64,000 nt of DNA from Zingiber officinale (GCF_018446385.1 NC_055996.1:18525317-18589316), one strand, 5' to 3'; shown: positions 33,750 to 45,303, numbered from the stretch's first letter. Notes: generated by a model from the sequence alone, not told the origin. Program-made: numbers and translations.

Positions 33750-36490
33750 GTAGTAATTATAATAGAGTCGCAAAAGACAATCGTCCTCAATGCCTTTATC
33801 TTGGGATGATCGGTCTAGTTTTACGGAAAATTTTCATTAGTCACCTTAGTAAATTGAGGAAGTGCACATGAAGATTTGACTCCTATATCATATGGTGGTA
33901 ATACCATTATGCGCTAGCCAATTGTCCATCCCAAAGGGGCTATAGTAATTATAATATAAAAAAAAAATTAATCAATGTCAGGTAACGTCGTACTTAGGAT
34001 GATCGACCCAGCCCCACAGAAGTTTTCCACCAACCACCTGGATAAATCAGGGAAGTGCATATGGAAGCCCATCCTAATAGCCAATATTCTCAAGTCCACT
34101 ACCCATTAAGGAGAAAAAAATACAATAGAACTTTATATATCTGATTTATCATTGTAAGGTCTGACCATGACACTCTGCCTCTAGGGCTATAGTAATTATA
34201 ATATATGGTAGTAAAAGGTGGAATCTGTTATCCTAGCGTCCCCATACGGTTGACCCCATGACCATCTGCGAGTAGGTAAATTAGAAAGTCGTAGTTCGCC
34301 AGTGTGGGGAAGAGCTTTTTTTTCCTCGACTTTTCCAAGATTCAAACCTGCACTAGCCAGTCCTATAGTAGTAACTCTACCCCACACTAACAAATTCAAC
34401 CTTGCCCCTGGCGACTATAGTAATTATAATATAGTTGGCAAAAACGACTGTGCTCACCCAACACCTCATACACTGGCCACTAGATCATCCCGAGGGGAAT
34501 GTAGTAATTATAATATATATATAAAATAATTAACTAGGTTGAGTAACGTTGAGCCTAGGGTGACTGGCTCAGCCCCATGGAAGTTTCTACCAGCCACTAA
34601 GGTAAATCAGAAAGCATTAGCGGCGGGTGGTCCAGAAGCCCAACATCCTTAGTTGCAAGTCTTATTTAGAAGAAAAGTCCTTGTAAATACGTCATAGCTA
34701 GAAATCGAACTGTAGATGACTGGAGACAATTGAGTACCCTTATTGCTGCATCATAGCCTCGAGGTCTATAGTAATTATAATATATGTGGCAAAAGACGAT
34801 TCACTAGCCCTCAGCGGCCCTGTCAATCCGTCCCTAGGTCAACACGGAGGAGATAAATCACGGGTAGCTACTATCCATTAATGCAGGTGGCCAAGGCATG
34901 GGGAAGTCATGCTCGAATGTGTCAAGTTTCAACCCCAATACCTCATATGACAATACCCCATGACTCAAGCATCACCCCGCCCGAGGGGACTATAGTAATT
35001 ATAATATAAAAAAAAATTGTAAACCCAATTAGCCTTATTGATTAGCCCTAGGGATGACCGACCTGGCCTCACAAAATTTTCCCACCAGCCACTAGGGTAA
35101 ATTGGAAAACACTCACGACAAGCGGCCAAGAAGCCCAGCATCCTTTGGTTGCATGCCCTATTTGGAGGAAAAATTTCTACAAATTTGTCATAACTGGGGA
35201 TCGAACCTCAGGTGTATGGGTGACAACCTAAATGTCCTACCACAAAATGATAAATCCAGTTAGTCTCATTGACTAGTATTGGGGGTGATTGGCCCGGTTC
35301 CACAAAAATTTCCTATACGCCATCATGGTAAATAGGGAAACGCGCGCGGTGGACAGTCAACCCAACATCCTTTAGTTACGCTCCCTATTTGGAGGAAAAA
35401 TTCTTACAAATACACCATCGCTGGGGATCAAACCGCGGGTGACAACGTGGATGTCTTATTGCGACACCATAACCCCGGGGACAATAGTAATTATAATATA
35501 AAAAATAATAAACTCAGTTAGTCTCATTGACTATCTCTGGGGTGACTGGTCTGGTCCCACGGAGGTTTTCCACCAGCCACCAGGGTAAATCCGGAAGCGC
35601 GCAGCGGCAGCCAACCTAGAAGTCCAACATCCTTTGGTTGCACGCCCCATTTGGAGAAAAAATTTCTACAAATACGACATAACTGGGATCTAACTGCAGA
35701 TACCTAGGTGACAACTTGGATGTCTTACCGCGACATCATAGCCCTGGGGACCAATAGTAATTATAATATATATAAAAAAAATGATAAACCTAGTTAGCCT
35801 CATTGACTAGCTTTAGGATGATAAGCTCAGCCCCATGAAATTTTCCACTGGCCATTAGAATATATGGCAAAAGGTGAATATGCTCACCCCCAGCGCACTC
35901 GTCAGTCTGCCCTAGGACCAACATGGAAGAGGTAAATTATGATGACTGAGCAGGTAAGTGGTAAGGGGGCAAAACATACACGGGGTGCAGGGATTTACGC
36001 TCAGCCAACCCCGAGAATCGACCCCAAGACCTCTTAAGGTAATTAACCTGCCACTTACCAACTCAACTATGCTTGCCAAAGTAAATAATAATTATAATAT
36101 ATATTAAAAATAATAATCTCAGTTAACCTTATTGACTATTACTAGGGGTGACCGACCGGGCCCCATAAAATTTTTTCACTGGCCATTAGGATAAATCAGG
36201 AAGTGCACGTGATGATCAACCTAGAAGGCCAACATCCTTTGGTTGCACCCCCCATTTAGAGCAAAAATTCTTACAAATACGACATAGTTGAGGATCAAAC
36301 CGTGGGTGTTTAGGTGACAAGCTGGATGTCCTACCACGACACCATAGCCCCAGGGGCATGGATGTAGAGTTATAGTCTTTATAATATAAGAAAAATGACA
36401 ATTCCAATTAGTCTCATTAACTATCCCTGGGTGACCAGCCCGGTCTCATGAAAATTTTCGACCGACCACCAGGGTAAATCTAATATTTAT
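33750..36490. repeat. Cluster of tRNA-derived SINE-like units with a recurring junction motif
   Basis: Units of roughly 190 to 490 bases are joined by copies of a junction word close to CTATAGTAATTATAATATA (near 33751, 33941, 34188, 34416, 34500, 34767, 34991, 35484, 35754, 36086, 36371 and 36484, partly decayed). On the minus strand many units hold B-box-like GGTTCGATCCC and an A-box-like TGGTGTCGCGGTAAGACAT before it, as in tRNA-derived SINEs. At least three unit types occur: the main one; one with GTTTCAACCCC near 34920-34980; and one with GGTAAGTGG and GGGTCGATTCTCGG on the minus strand near 35950-36070. They may be repeated insertions at one spot, or local duplication. Confidence 0.75.
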
Positions 36491-37582
36491 AATATAAATA
36501 CTATAACATGTGGTTAATTATGTAGTATTTCAAATATATATAATTTGATTCCCAACTATAACTTATTATAGGATATTTTTTCATGTGTAATGATAAATTT
36601 GGGATGTGGAATTGTAGGGTCATCCATTATAAACACTTTTAAAGGTATTATGATGGCAGATGGAAAATTTTTATAGGATCAGATTGATCATCTCTAACCC
36701 TCTGTTTGAGAGCAGGTGAGGGAAGGGGAGGGAAGGGAAATAAGGTGAAGACATTTTTTTTTGACTTTATGGTTGGGAGGGGGTGAACCAAATAAAGGAA
36801 AGGTAAAGAAGGGTAAGCTTTAACCTTCCTTACCTATGAAATAGAAGATTTGCTTACACCCCAAATTAGGGTGTAAGGAAGGGTAAGAGAAATTAAGAAA
36901 ACTTTTATTTCAATTTTATCCTTGTTCATAATATTAATTCCCAAGTGCTATTTTAGGTTTATTTAATTCCTCTTATTACACCATTGCTTCATCTTCCTCG
37001 TGCCACCGCCCAACTAGGCGACTACACAACTTCTCGCACTCCACAGCATCGGTGTCGCCGCCGGCCCTACGACATATCTATCCAAAGACAGGTAACCCTA
37101 ATCTTTTCTTCTTCTTATACTTCTATTCTCTACTGTGTAGTACCTTTTTCTTTTATGATTCTTCTTCTTATATTTTCACTGATGGTCAATGTTTGATTAT
37201 ATAAGTTTACATTGTTATCATGTCATATAGTCATGTAATTTGCTTACAAATTATTCATACAGAAACTTCAACATGAAAAAGTTTATCAATTTTATTTTGA
37301 TGTTAATGTATCAAATCTAATCCAAAAAGTCAAATTTTAAGAGATTTATATTTATGAAGGTATAATAGTCATGCTTAACTTCAGCAAAGAGCAAAGAGTA
37401 AAGAGGAACGTCAGAAATGTTGGTGCAATATCCCTTAGGTCAAGGTTGACTGAGTTGACCAGGCTTGAGTCTTAGTCATAGTTTCGATGTTTGACAATAC
37501 ATGTAGACACATGGACAATGCAGGTGCAGTTGTTCATATGGGGAGATTCTGATCAGGGACTGATCAGTATGAATGAAGAAGA

Positions 37583-38160
37583 GTCAAGTAGGTCAAAAGT
37601 GACCGGATACTTGACTGGAAAGTCCTAGTGAGTGAAGCTAGGCAGATGGAAAGTCCTAGTGAGTGAAGCTAGGCAGAAGGAAATCCTGGTGAGTGAAGAC
37701 TGGTGAAAGTCCTAGTGAGTGAAGCTAGGCAGATGGAAAGTCCTAGTGAGTGAAGCTAGGCAGAAGGAAATCCTGGTGAGTGAAGCCAGGTGAAAGTCCT
37801 AGTGAGTAAAGCTAGGGAGATGGAAAGTCCTAGTGAGTGAAGCTATGCAGAAGGAAAACTTGGTGAGTGAAGCCAGGTGAAAGTCCTAGTGAGTGAAGCT
37901 AGGCAGAATGGAAGTCCTGGTGAGTGAAGCCAGGCAAGGGAAAATCCAGATGGATCAAGGATAATCGGACATTTGGTGTTGGGAAGTCCAAGTAGGTCAA
38001 GGGAGTGACCGGATACTTGGCACGAAGAGAAAAGTCCAAGTGGGTCAAAGGGATTGACCGGACACTTGGTGGGAAGTCCTAGCAGGTCAAAGGAGTGACC
38101 AGATGTTAGGTATGATGTACCAACAGGTCAAGGTTGACCGGATGGTGGTTTGAGAGGCTT
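37583..38160 (+). repeat. LTR hairpin module in the Harbinger-nested solo LTR
   Basis: Outer arms: CCAAGTA/TACTTGG (37988-37994, 38014-38020), CCAAGTG/CACTTGG (38036-38042, 38063-38069) and CCTAGCA/TGTTAGG (38078-38084, 38104-38110, with G-T pairing). Inner parts read GGTC, loop of 8 or 9, GACC, then GGA (AGA in the third). A related unit with CAAGTA and TACTTG stands at about 37585-37613, before the stem-loop array. The layout equals that of element A. Confidence 0.88.
37618..37940 (+). repeat. Eleven stem-loops with a constant nine-base loop
   Basis: Tandem units of about 23-31 bases each hold a 5-base stem around TGAGTGAAG. About six units pair CCTAG with CTAGG. At least two (near 37771 and 37915) pair CCTGG with CCAGG, so both sides changed together. 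Others show decay: CCTGG with ACTGG near 37685, and loop change TGAGTAAAG near 37803. Confidence 0.9.
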
Positions 38161-38946
38161 GAGACTTAGTTTTGGGTAAAAACCAAGAGCTGGATCGATC
38201 AGTGGATCGATCCAGGCCTTTCCTAGCGAACAGAGAGCCTCTGAATCAATCAGTGGATCGATCCAGAGGTCCCAATCGATCAACCGATCGATTGGGACGC
38301 TGCTGCTTCGCGCGATAAGCGCTGGATCGATCCGTGGATCGATCCAGGCATTTTTCCAGAGCACAGAGGCGCTCTGGATCGATCCGTGAATCGATCCAAA
38401 GCCTCCCCGATCGATTGGGAGTTTTCGAATCGATCGGGATCCGACCGTTGCGTCGTATTTAAGCTGCAGGCGGGCGTCTCCTTCAGCAACTCTTCACCGA
38501 TTCATTTCAGACTTTCACTAGCTTCTCCACAGCTCTTCTCAAGCTCGAGATCGCCAGTTCTTGAAGGCTCTTGGAGGTTCTTCCAAGTCAAGAGGCGGAT
38601 CAAAGTAAGAAGAAGAAACTAGGGTTAGGGGTTTTGCTCTCATTGTAAGCTTGTAAGCTTGTATTTCATTACCTTTCCCTTTCTTCTTGTATTGAGTCTT
38701 GTAGGGCTTCTCCGCCCTTGGTAGTTACCATAAAGGAGAGTTTTATTAGTGGAGAGTATGTGTGTAGGTGTGGATCCTTGGACTAGTCATCTCTTGTGAG
38801 GTGGATACCAAGTAAACCAACCTTGTTAGCGTTGTGTGATTTGTTTCTGTATTTTCCGCTGCACATCTTGAAGAAACAAGCAACGACGAGCATCTAGCAC
38901 GCGACGAGCTATTCACCCCCCCTCTAGCTACTTTTCGGTCCCAACA

Positions 38947-39693
38947 AGAAACACATTATAAATTTAGAAGTAATTTGAATCTTTTAGAGATAGTGGACCT
39001 ACCTCTAAAATCTTAATCAAATAAGAAGAAGATGCATAGATTTGATATACAATATAGTTTAACGAGGGATCTTAACATACAAATATAACAAAGTAGTAGA
39101 GAGGGGGGGGGGGGGTAACAGGAGGTAGTAATAAAGATCAAAATAGGCAACAAAATATGAAATAAGGAATAGTGAGAACCCCACATTAATAGAACATAGT
39201 ATGTTCAAAAAAATATCTGGTCTATCTAAAGCCTGATTCTAGTAACACAACCAATAATGAGTTCATCATGTGGACTCCCATGAAAATTACAGTAAAACTT
39301 GAGACACAGCCTTAAACCTGTTGGGTTTGCTCTTCCACAAACCTCAAGATGCCATCTTCCCTTCAAAATAGATCTTCAAATTTTTATCTTGGCTTAAGTA
39401 TGAGTGATTATTGAATCTTTGCACACTAAACTTAATACCACATTAGTAAATACAAATTCTTTATCTTTAAATTTTAAATGTTAAACTGAGTTATGAAGCT
39501 CTTGATTCAAGAGTAAAATAAAGGTAGTATGTGTGCTTATTTTATCTATTTTATATGTGTGCTTATATTGATGTGTTTTTGAGGCAAGACTAGAGTTGTC
39601 ATGGTTTAAAGCATAGATATTACCTGTTTATAATTTATTTATTTTTTTCATTTATTTGATTATAGATGGGTGATGAAAACAGTAAATGTAATG
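38947..39693. other. Harbinger interior between the solo LTR and element 2
   Basis: AT-rich, with a G run near 39102-39114. No ORF of note; probably non-coding or intronic part of the transposon. Confidence 0.5.
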
Positions 39694-40484
39694 TGATCCG
39701 GTTGTAGGAACAGGGGCCCCCGTCCGGAGGAGTCAACGCCACGTGGAAGTCAAAGTAGCAGATGGCCGGATGGATAGGGGCAGGTTCGACCGACCGGGCG
39801 GCCCGGCGGTGTCTAGTTGAGGGTTGAAGGTGTCTCGTCGAAAGTCAGGGTTCCGGCGCTCAGCGGACAAGATCGCGGGGCCGATCGGATTGCACGCTCG
39901 GCCAAAGCCATCAGGTAGCACTGCTAACAGTCTCCACAAAGCATGTGAGTAAGAATCTCCCCAAGTAAACCACCGTATGCGTCTGATCGGATGTCGTGGA
40001 AGCCGGCCGGCCGGACTCTCTCCGGGGAGTAAGGGCAAAAGGACAAGTGACATCTTTTTCTGACAGCGGGTATGCTTCACGTGTAGACCATACTTCAAAT
40101 CTTATGACAGGGGGTTCCGCTGTCCCATCGAGGACACGCTTGGACTGTAGCAGTATGAGTCAGGTAAGCTCACTGACAAGCCCTTACTGGGGTATGGGCC
40201 GTGGACACGTGTACACCTCGGTATGTGTACACTCGCTTCTCCGCTGCCCTATATAAAGGCCCTCATCCTTCGCCGGAGGTATGCGTTCAACACCTTTGGA
40301 GCCACTCTTTTTTGCTGCTTGCTTGCCTGACTTGAGCGTCGGAGGGTTGTCGCCGGGAACCCCTTCCCGGCCCGACTTCTGTGCAGGTTCGCCGGAGGTT
40401 CGTGCAACCAGTCGAAGATCCACGTCAGCAGCCGGGGAGAGCCACATGCCCAGCGTCCGTTGATTCAGCCTTCGGACAGGATCA
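39694..40484 (+). repeat. 5' LTR of element 2
   Basis: 791 bp. A CCTATATAAAGGCC box near 40249 could be the TATA element. It ends CAGGATCA just before the primer site. Confidence 0.92.
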
Positions 40485-40486
40485 AT

Positions 40487-40503
40487 TTGGCGCCGTCTGT
40501 GGG
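40487..40503 (+). promoter_or_regulatory. Primer binding site of element 2
   Basis: TTGGCGCCGTCTGTGGG two bases after the LTR, as in element 1. Confidence 0.85.
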
Positions 40504-40529
40504 AAAGCTCCTGTATCCGAGCGGAAGCA

Positions 40530-42122
40530 ATGGACGAGACTGGACGACAACACACGGTGACGCTTTCCACGGAGGAACTCGACGCTCTGGTCGAGTTGAG
40601 GGCCGCCAAGCTTGTGGAGCAAAAATAGAAAGCAGCAGCCGAGCGGCCGGAGCAGCAAGCAACGTCTGCGTCTGGTGGCCGAGCGGAAGCACCGCAGGCC
40701 ACCGTTGCATTTCATCGGGCCCTATTCTGCACCCCCGAAGTTGCAACAACCCATAGAGATCGGGGATTTTCTTCTGATGAACGGCCGAGACGAGAAGACA
40801 GAAAAGGGAAAGCCCCCCGAGCAGAGGCATCACCCGAGCGGATTAATCGCCAATTCTCAGAAGTCATCTTGAAGGATCCTCTGCCAAAGCACTACGTGCC
40901 CCCGACTATCGGCGAATATAATGGGACCACCGATCCGGATGATCATCTGGGTAAATTCGACAACACTGCTACCCTTCACCAATATACGGATGGGGTGAAG
41001 TGTCGAGTCTTTCTAACCACCCTCTCTGGATCGGCTCAACGATGGTTTCGGAGGTTGCCGGATGGGTCCATCACAAACTTCAAGGACTTCCGAACGACCT
41101 TCCTCCATCATTTTGCAAGTAGTCGGCGTTATCAGAAGACGAGTGTCAGCTTGTTCGCAATCAAGCAAGAGCCAAGAGAGCCGCTCAGAGCTTATATCCA
41201 ACGGTTCAACCAAGTGGTCATGGATATTCCAACGGCCACCTCGGAAACCATGATGAATGCCTTCACACAAGGCCTAGTGGATGGGGATTTCTTCCGATCA
41301 CTCATTCGGAAGCCGCCTCGAGACTACGACCAAATGCTATACCGGGCCAACGAATATATCAACGTGGAGGAAGCCCAAGCAGCCCGGAAAAAAGAAGCTC
41401 CAACCGAGCGGGTTCCTCCTGTTGAGCGGAAGCCGCACGCCGCTCATCCACCCAGAGGACCAAGGGCTGAAGCAATCCGCTCCCCCCATGCCAGGTCCCA
41501 CGTGCAAGAGGTAGCTGCCGCCCGACCCAAGCCAAAGAAGAAATGGACCCCGATGTTCTGCTCCTTCCACCGAACGGATACACACAACACAAGGGATTGT
41601 CGAAGTCTTCCCTTGATTGCTCATCCCGTTCCCCGAAATGGTGGTCGACGATCTCCCTCATCCGATAGGCGACAGAGAACTCATGAAGTCGATCGGACTC
41701 AAAGTGACAGGCGAAAACAACCAACTCCCGATCGGCATCGCTCTCCCAGGCGTGAGAATCGCCGAATGTCTAGAAAACGGTCTCGACCGTCCGCTCGAGA
41801 AGAAGAAAATAGAAGTAATACTTCCCGAGGCGAGATCAACATCATAGCTGGTGGTCCGACCGGAGGAGATTCCAATCGAGCAAGGAAAGCAAGCGTCTGG
41901 CAGCTCCATATCCATGCGGTTGGCTGCAGCCAGGAACGGGCGAGCGGACCAGAAATTAGTTTCGGACCCCGGGACTTGGAAGGAGTGGAAGTCCCCCATG
42001 ACAACGCCCTTCTCATCAAAGTGGTAATAGCCAACTACACTATTCACCGCGTTTTTATTGACACAGGGAGCTCGGTCAATATCATATTCAAAAAAGCATT
42101 CGATCAATTGCAAATTGATTGA
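40530..42122 (+). pseudogene. Gag-protease of element 2
   Basis: The Gag start is the ATG at 40530 (MDETGRQHTV), interrupted by a TAG near 40627 and a frame change. From 40869 a long open frame covers the Gag capsid region (FLHHFASSRRYQKTS), a zinc-finger-like CSFHRTDTHNTRDC, a basic linker and the protease active site FIDTGSSVNIIF (near 42055-42090). The frame ends in TGA at 42120-42122. Element 1 has CGA at the same place, so this stop is a C-to-T change. Confidence 0.9.
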
Positions 42123-43577
42123 GCCGAGCTGCTGCCCATGACAACCCCCCTTTACGGGTTTACGGGTAATGAAGTTCAGCCGGTCGGACAGATTCGTCTG
42201 GCCATATCGCTGGGAGAGGAGCCGCTCAGGAGGATGCGGACAGCAAACTTCGTGGTGGTCGACTCGCCATCGTCATATAACGTCATTTTGGGACGACCGG
42301 CGCTCAGCGAGTTCCGAGCGGCCGTTTCCACCTTCCACCAGAAGATCAAGTTCCCCGTCGAGGACAAAGTGGGAGAAGTACGAGGGGATCAACTGGCAGC
42401 TCGGCGATGCTACATCGAGATGATCCTAGTAGAAGCCAATTCCGCTCGGAAGACGCCCCAGATCGAGGTAAACGCCATCACTGAAAAGCCTCCCTCTTTA
42501 GTTTACGAAGAAAAAGAGGAAGTGCAGATACACCCGACCCGATCGGAGGCCATGACCTTCATCGCGTCCGATCTGAAGGCGAATCAGAAAGAGGAGGTGA
42601 TCCAATGTCTCCGAGGAAACCATGATGTCTTCGTCTGGTCGACACATGAACTACCCGGAATTTCACCAAGTATAGCACAGCATGAGCTCCACGTCCGACC
42701 GGACGCTCGACCCGTGAAGCAAAGAAAAAGGGACTTCAGCGCCGAGCAGAATGTCATCATCCGGGCGGAAGTTGAGAAGCTTCTGGAGGCCGGCCATATA
42801 CGCGAGGTGCAGTCCCCGAGCTGGTTGGCTAACGTAGTATTAGTCTCCAAGCCAGGCAACAAGTGGAGAGTGTGCATAGATTTTCGGGATCTCAACAAGC
42901 TTGCCCAAAAGATTTTTATCCGCTGCCCCGGATAGATCAGTTGGTGGACTCTACGGCCGGCTGCGAATTAATATGTATGCTTGACGCTTACCAAGGCTAT
43001 CATCAAGTGCCGCTCGCTCAGGAAGATCAAGAAAATGTTAGCTTCGTTACAGCCGACGACACCTATTGCTATAAGGTGATGCCGTTCGGATTGAAGAATG
43101 CGGGAGCCACTTACCAACGCCTGATGAACAAAGTATTCAAGGAGCAGATCGGGCGAAATCTGGAAATATACGTGGACGGCATTCTCATCAAGTCCGTCCG
43201 AGCGGCCGATCTCTTGGAAGATATGCAGGAGACTTTCCGAACGCTAAGAAGGTATGACGTTAAACTAAATCCCCATAAGTGTCTATTCGGAGCAAAAGGA
43301 GGACGCTTCTTAGGTTACATAGTGATCGAGCGGGGTATTGAAGTAAATCCCAGCAAGGTGAAAGCTCTACAAGACATGCCGCCTCCAAAAAATCTGAGGG
43401 AAGTGCAGCGTTTGATCGGTCGAATAACTGCCCTGTCTAGGTTCATCTCCAAAACCGCCGACCGGAGCCTGCCTTTTTTCAAAATCTTGCGCAAAGCCAC
43501 CAAGTTTCAATGGGACGAAGAATGTGATCGGGCGTTCGAAGATCTGAAGACATATTTGAATTCTCTTCTGGTACTAG
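42123..43577 (+). pseudogene. Reverse transcriptase and start of RNase H of element 2
   Basis: From 42138 to about 42900 the frame has the protease-RT linker (VILGRPALSEF) and RT start (NVVLVSKPGNKWRVCIDFRDLN). One base is missing or added near 42895, and the frame 42863-43577 continues: YPLPRIDQLVDS, MPFGLKNAGATYQRLM and the palm motif YVDGIL. The second catalytic aspartate of the usual YVDD is glycine here. Coding ends near 43577 at a junction with LTR sequence. Confidence 0.9.
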
Positions 43578-43982
43578 CCAAGCCCTTACTGGGGTATGGG
43601 CCACGGACACGCTTGGCCCTTCCCATCGAGGACACGCTTGGACTGTAGCAGTATGAGTCAGGTAAGCTCACTGACAAGCCCTTACTGGGGTATGGGCCGC
43701 GGACACGTGTACACTTCGGTATGTGTACACTCGCTTCTCCGCTGCCCTATATAAAGGCCATCATCCTTCGCCGGAGGTATGCGTTCAACACCTTTGGAGT
43801 CACTCTTTTTTGCTGCTTGCTTGCCTGACTTGAGCGTCGCAGGGTCGCCGTCGGGAACCCCTTCCCGGCCCGACTTCTGTGCAGGTTCGCCGGAGGTTCG
43901 TGCAACCAGTCGAAGATCCACGTCAGCAGCCGGGGAGAGCCACGTGCCCAACGTCCGTTGATTCAGCCTTCGGACAGGATCA
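43578..43982 (+). repeat. Partial, rearranged 3' LTR of element 2
   Basis: From about 43622 to 43982 it matches the last half of the 5' LTR. A 40-base piece (AAGCCCTTACTGGGGTATGG at 43580) precedes it out of order and is repeated at 43676. The junction to RNase H has short homology (AAGCCC). Confidence 0.88.
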
Positions 43983-44109
43983 TAATGATTTCATTAAGTT
44001 GCATTGTATGCATCAACTCGCATCAGCATAAGTTGTTTGTTTAGTTGCAGCTTGATATGTATAAAATAGGCACAAACAAAATAGTCAAATTCCTCGTGTT
44101 ATACAGTTA

Positions 44110-45303
44110 GAAGGAGAACGTGTACGAAATGAATTAATGACAAAAGTGCTAATTAATGATCAATGTCATAATATAATTAGAATGCGTCCTTCTGCATTTA
44201 TGGAATTATGTAATCTTTTAGTCAAAGAAGGTGTTTTACAACCTACAACAAGAATTACTGTGGAAGAACAAGTGGCAAAATCACTCTATTTGCCAAGTCA
44301 TAATGTTATAAATCATGCACTTGACTTCTTTTTCTATTAATCGAGAGAAATAGTGAGTCGTCGTTTTCATAATATTTTAAGAGCTATAATGGAATTAGAA
44401 GATAAATTTCTCAATCAACCGGATGGGTCACAAGTTCCTTTAGAAATCTTCAATAACAGTAGTATTCATTTTTTAAGGTAAAAATATTTTTCTTATCTTT
44501 TGACTAGTATAACTACATATCTATATATTCAAAATTATTAATAATTTAGATATGGTATATTAGGATTATGTTAGAGCAATAGATGAAACACGTATTCGCG
44601 TTAAAGTTTCTCCCATTGATGCCCCAAAATTTAGTGGTCGGAAAGATTTTCCAACTCAAAATGTTTTAGCAGCATGCACATTTAATTTGAAATTAACTTA
44701 TGTTTTAGATGGGTGGGAAGGGACAACATCTGATTCGAGAATGATAAAGAATGCATTAACCAGACAAGATTACCTTAAAATTTTAGAAGGTAAATTAAAT
44801 GACATATATTGTCATTAGACTTTCCTTACTTTTACAATTTAATAACACATAATTTTTTTGTTAGGAAAATACAATCTTGTTGATGCTGGATTCATGTTAA
44901 AAAGCGGTCTTATTACACCATATCAAGGGGAATGTTATCATTTGAAAGAATATAGCCGTAATCCACTACAAAAATGCTTAGGAGTAGTTATTTAATCTTC
45001 GACATTTTTCTTTGCGCAATGTAATTGAAAGAGCTTTTGGAGTCGTTAAGAAAATATTTGCTATTATAAGAAGTTCAACAGAGCCACATTATGGAATTGA
45101 ACACAAAAATAAATTATTCTCTATTGTTGTATTTTACACAATTACTTGATTAATGTTGATCCAAATGAGGGTTTGCTTGTCGAGGTTGATGTTGAACTTA
45201 ATAATAATAGTGAACATCAAGAGGAAAATCATAGTAATAGAGATGACAGTGACGATGCAAGAAGGGGTGAATTGCTTAGGGATTTCATAGTTGTGACTAT
45301 GTG
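44110..45303 (+). pseudogene. PIF/Harbinger transposase (DDE_Tnp_4 type), broken
   Basis: Would cut and join the transposon ends. Frames encode the N-terminal RMRPSAFMELCNLLVKEG and ITVEEQVAKSLY, then, after stops, GWEGTTSDSRMIKNALTR and FPTQNVLAACTF. The first catalytic Asp region reads RAIDETRIRVKV instead of the usual GAIDGTHI; later parts keep GWEGTTSDSR, LVDAGF and NVIERAFGVVKK, which hold the remaining DDE-type positions. Breaks occur near 44340, 44480-44570 (probably an intron) and 44990. Confidence 0.85.

Larger units (their letters stand above)
37418..38946 (+). mobile_element. Solo LTR (1.53 kb) inside the Harbinger element
   Basis: Begins TGTTGGTGCAATA and ends GGTCCCAACA, with a perfect TSD AGAAA (37413-37417 and 38947-38951). 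It contains an 11-unit stem-loop array (37618-37940), the LTR hairpin module (37583-38160), GGATCGATCC palindromes (38190-38440), and a terminal GCTATTCACCCCCC. No internal coding part is present. Confidence 0.92.
39694..43982 (+). mobile_element. Deleted Tat-type Ty3/gypsy element (element 2)
   Basis: TGATCC start and GGATCA end as in element 1, with a perfect TSD TAATG (39689-39693 and 43983-43987). It has a full 5' LTR, primer site, gag, protease and RT, then stops inside the RNase H region and joins a partial 3' LTR. Integrase, tandem repeats and the antisense ORF are missing. It is the same subfamily as element 1 but in the opposite orientation. Confidence 0.93.

Noticed and set aside
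33750-36490. Functional tRNA genes
   Set aside because: A- and B-box-like words are present, but no complete cloverleaf or anticodon arm can be drawn; SINEs fit better.
37618-37940. CRISPR-like regular repeats
   Set aside because: Units are adjacent, with no unique spacers, and sit in a plant solo LTR. It is a tandem array.
40184-40833. Minus-strand ORFs in the element 2 LTR and gag
   Set aside because: They are shadows of the LTR and of gag on the other strand, and the one in the LTR is repeated in the partial 3' LTR.
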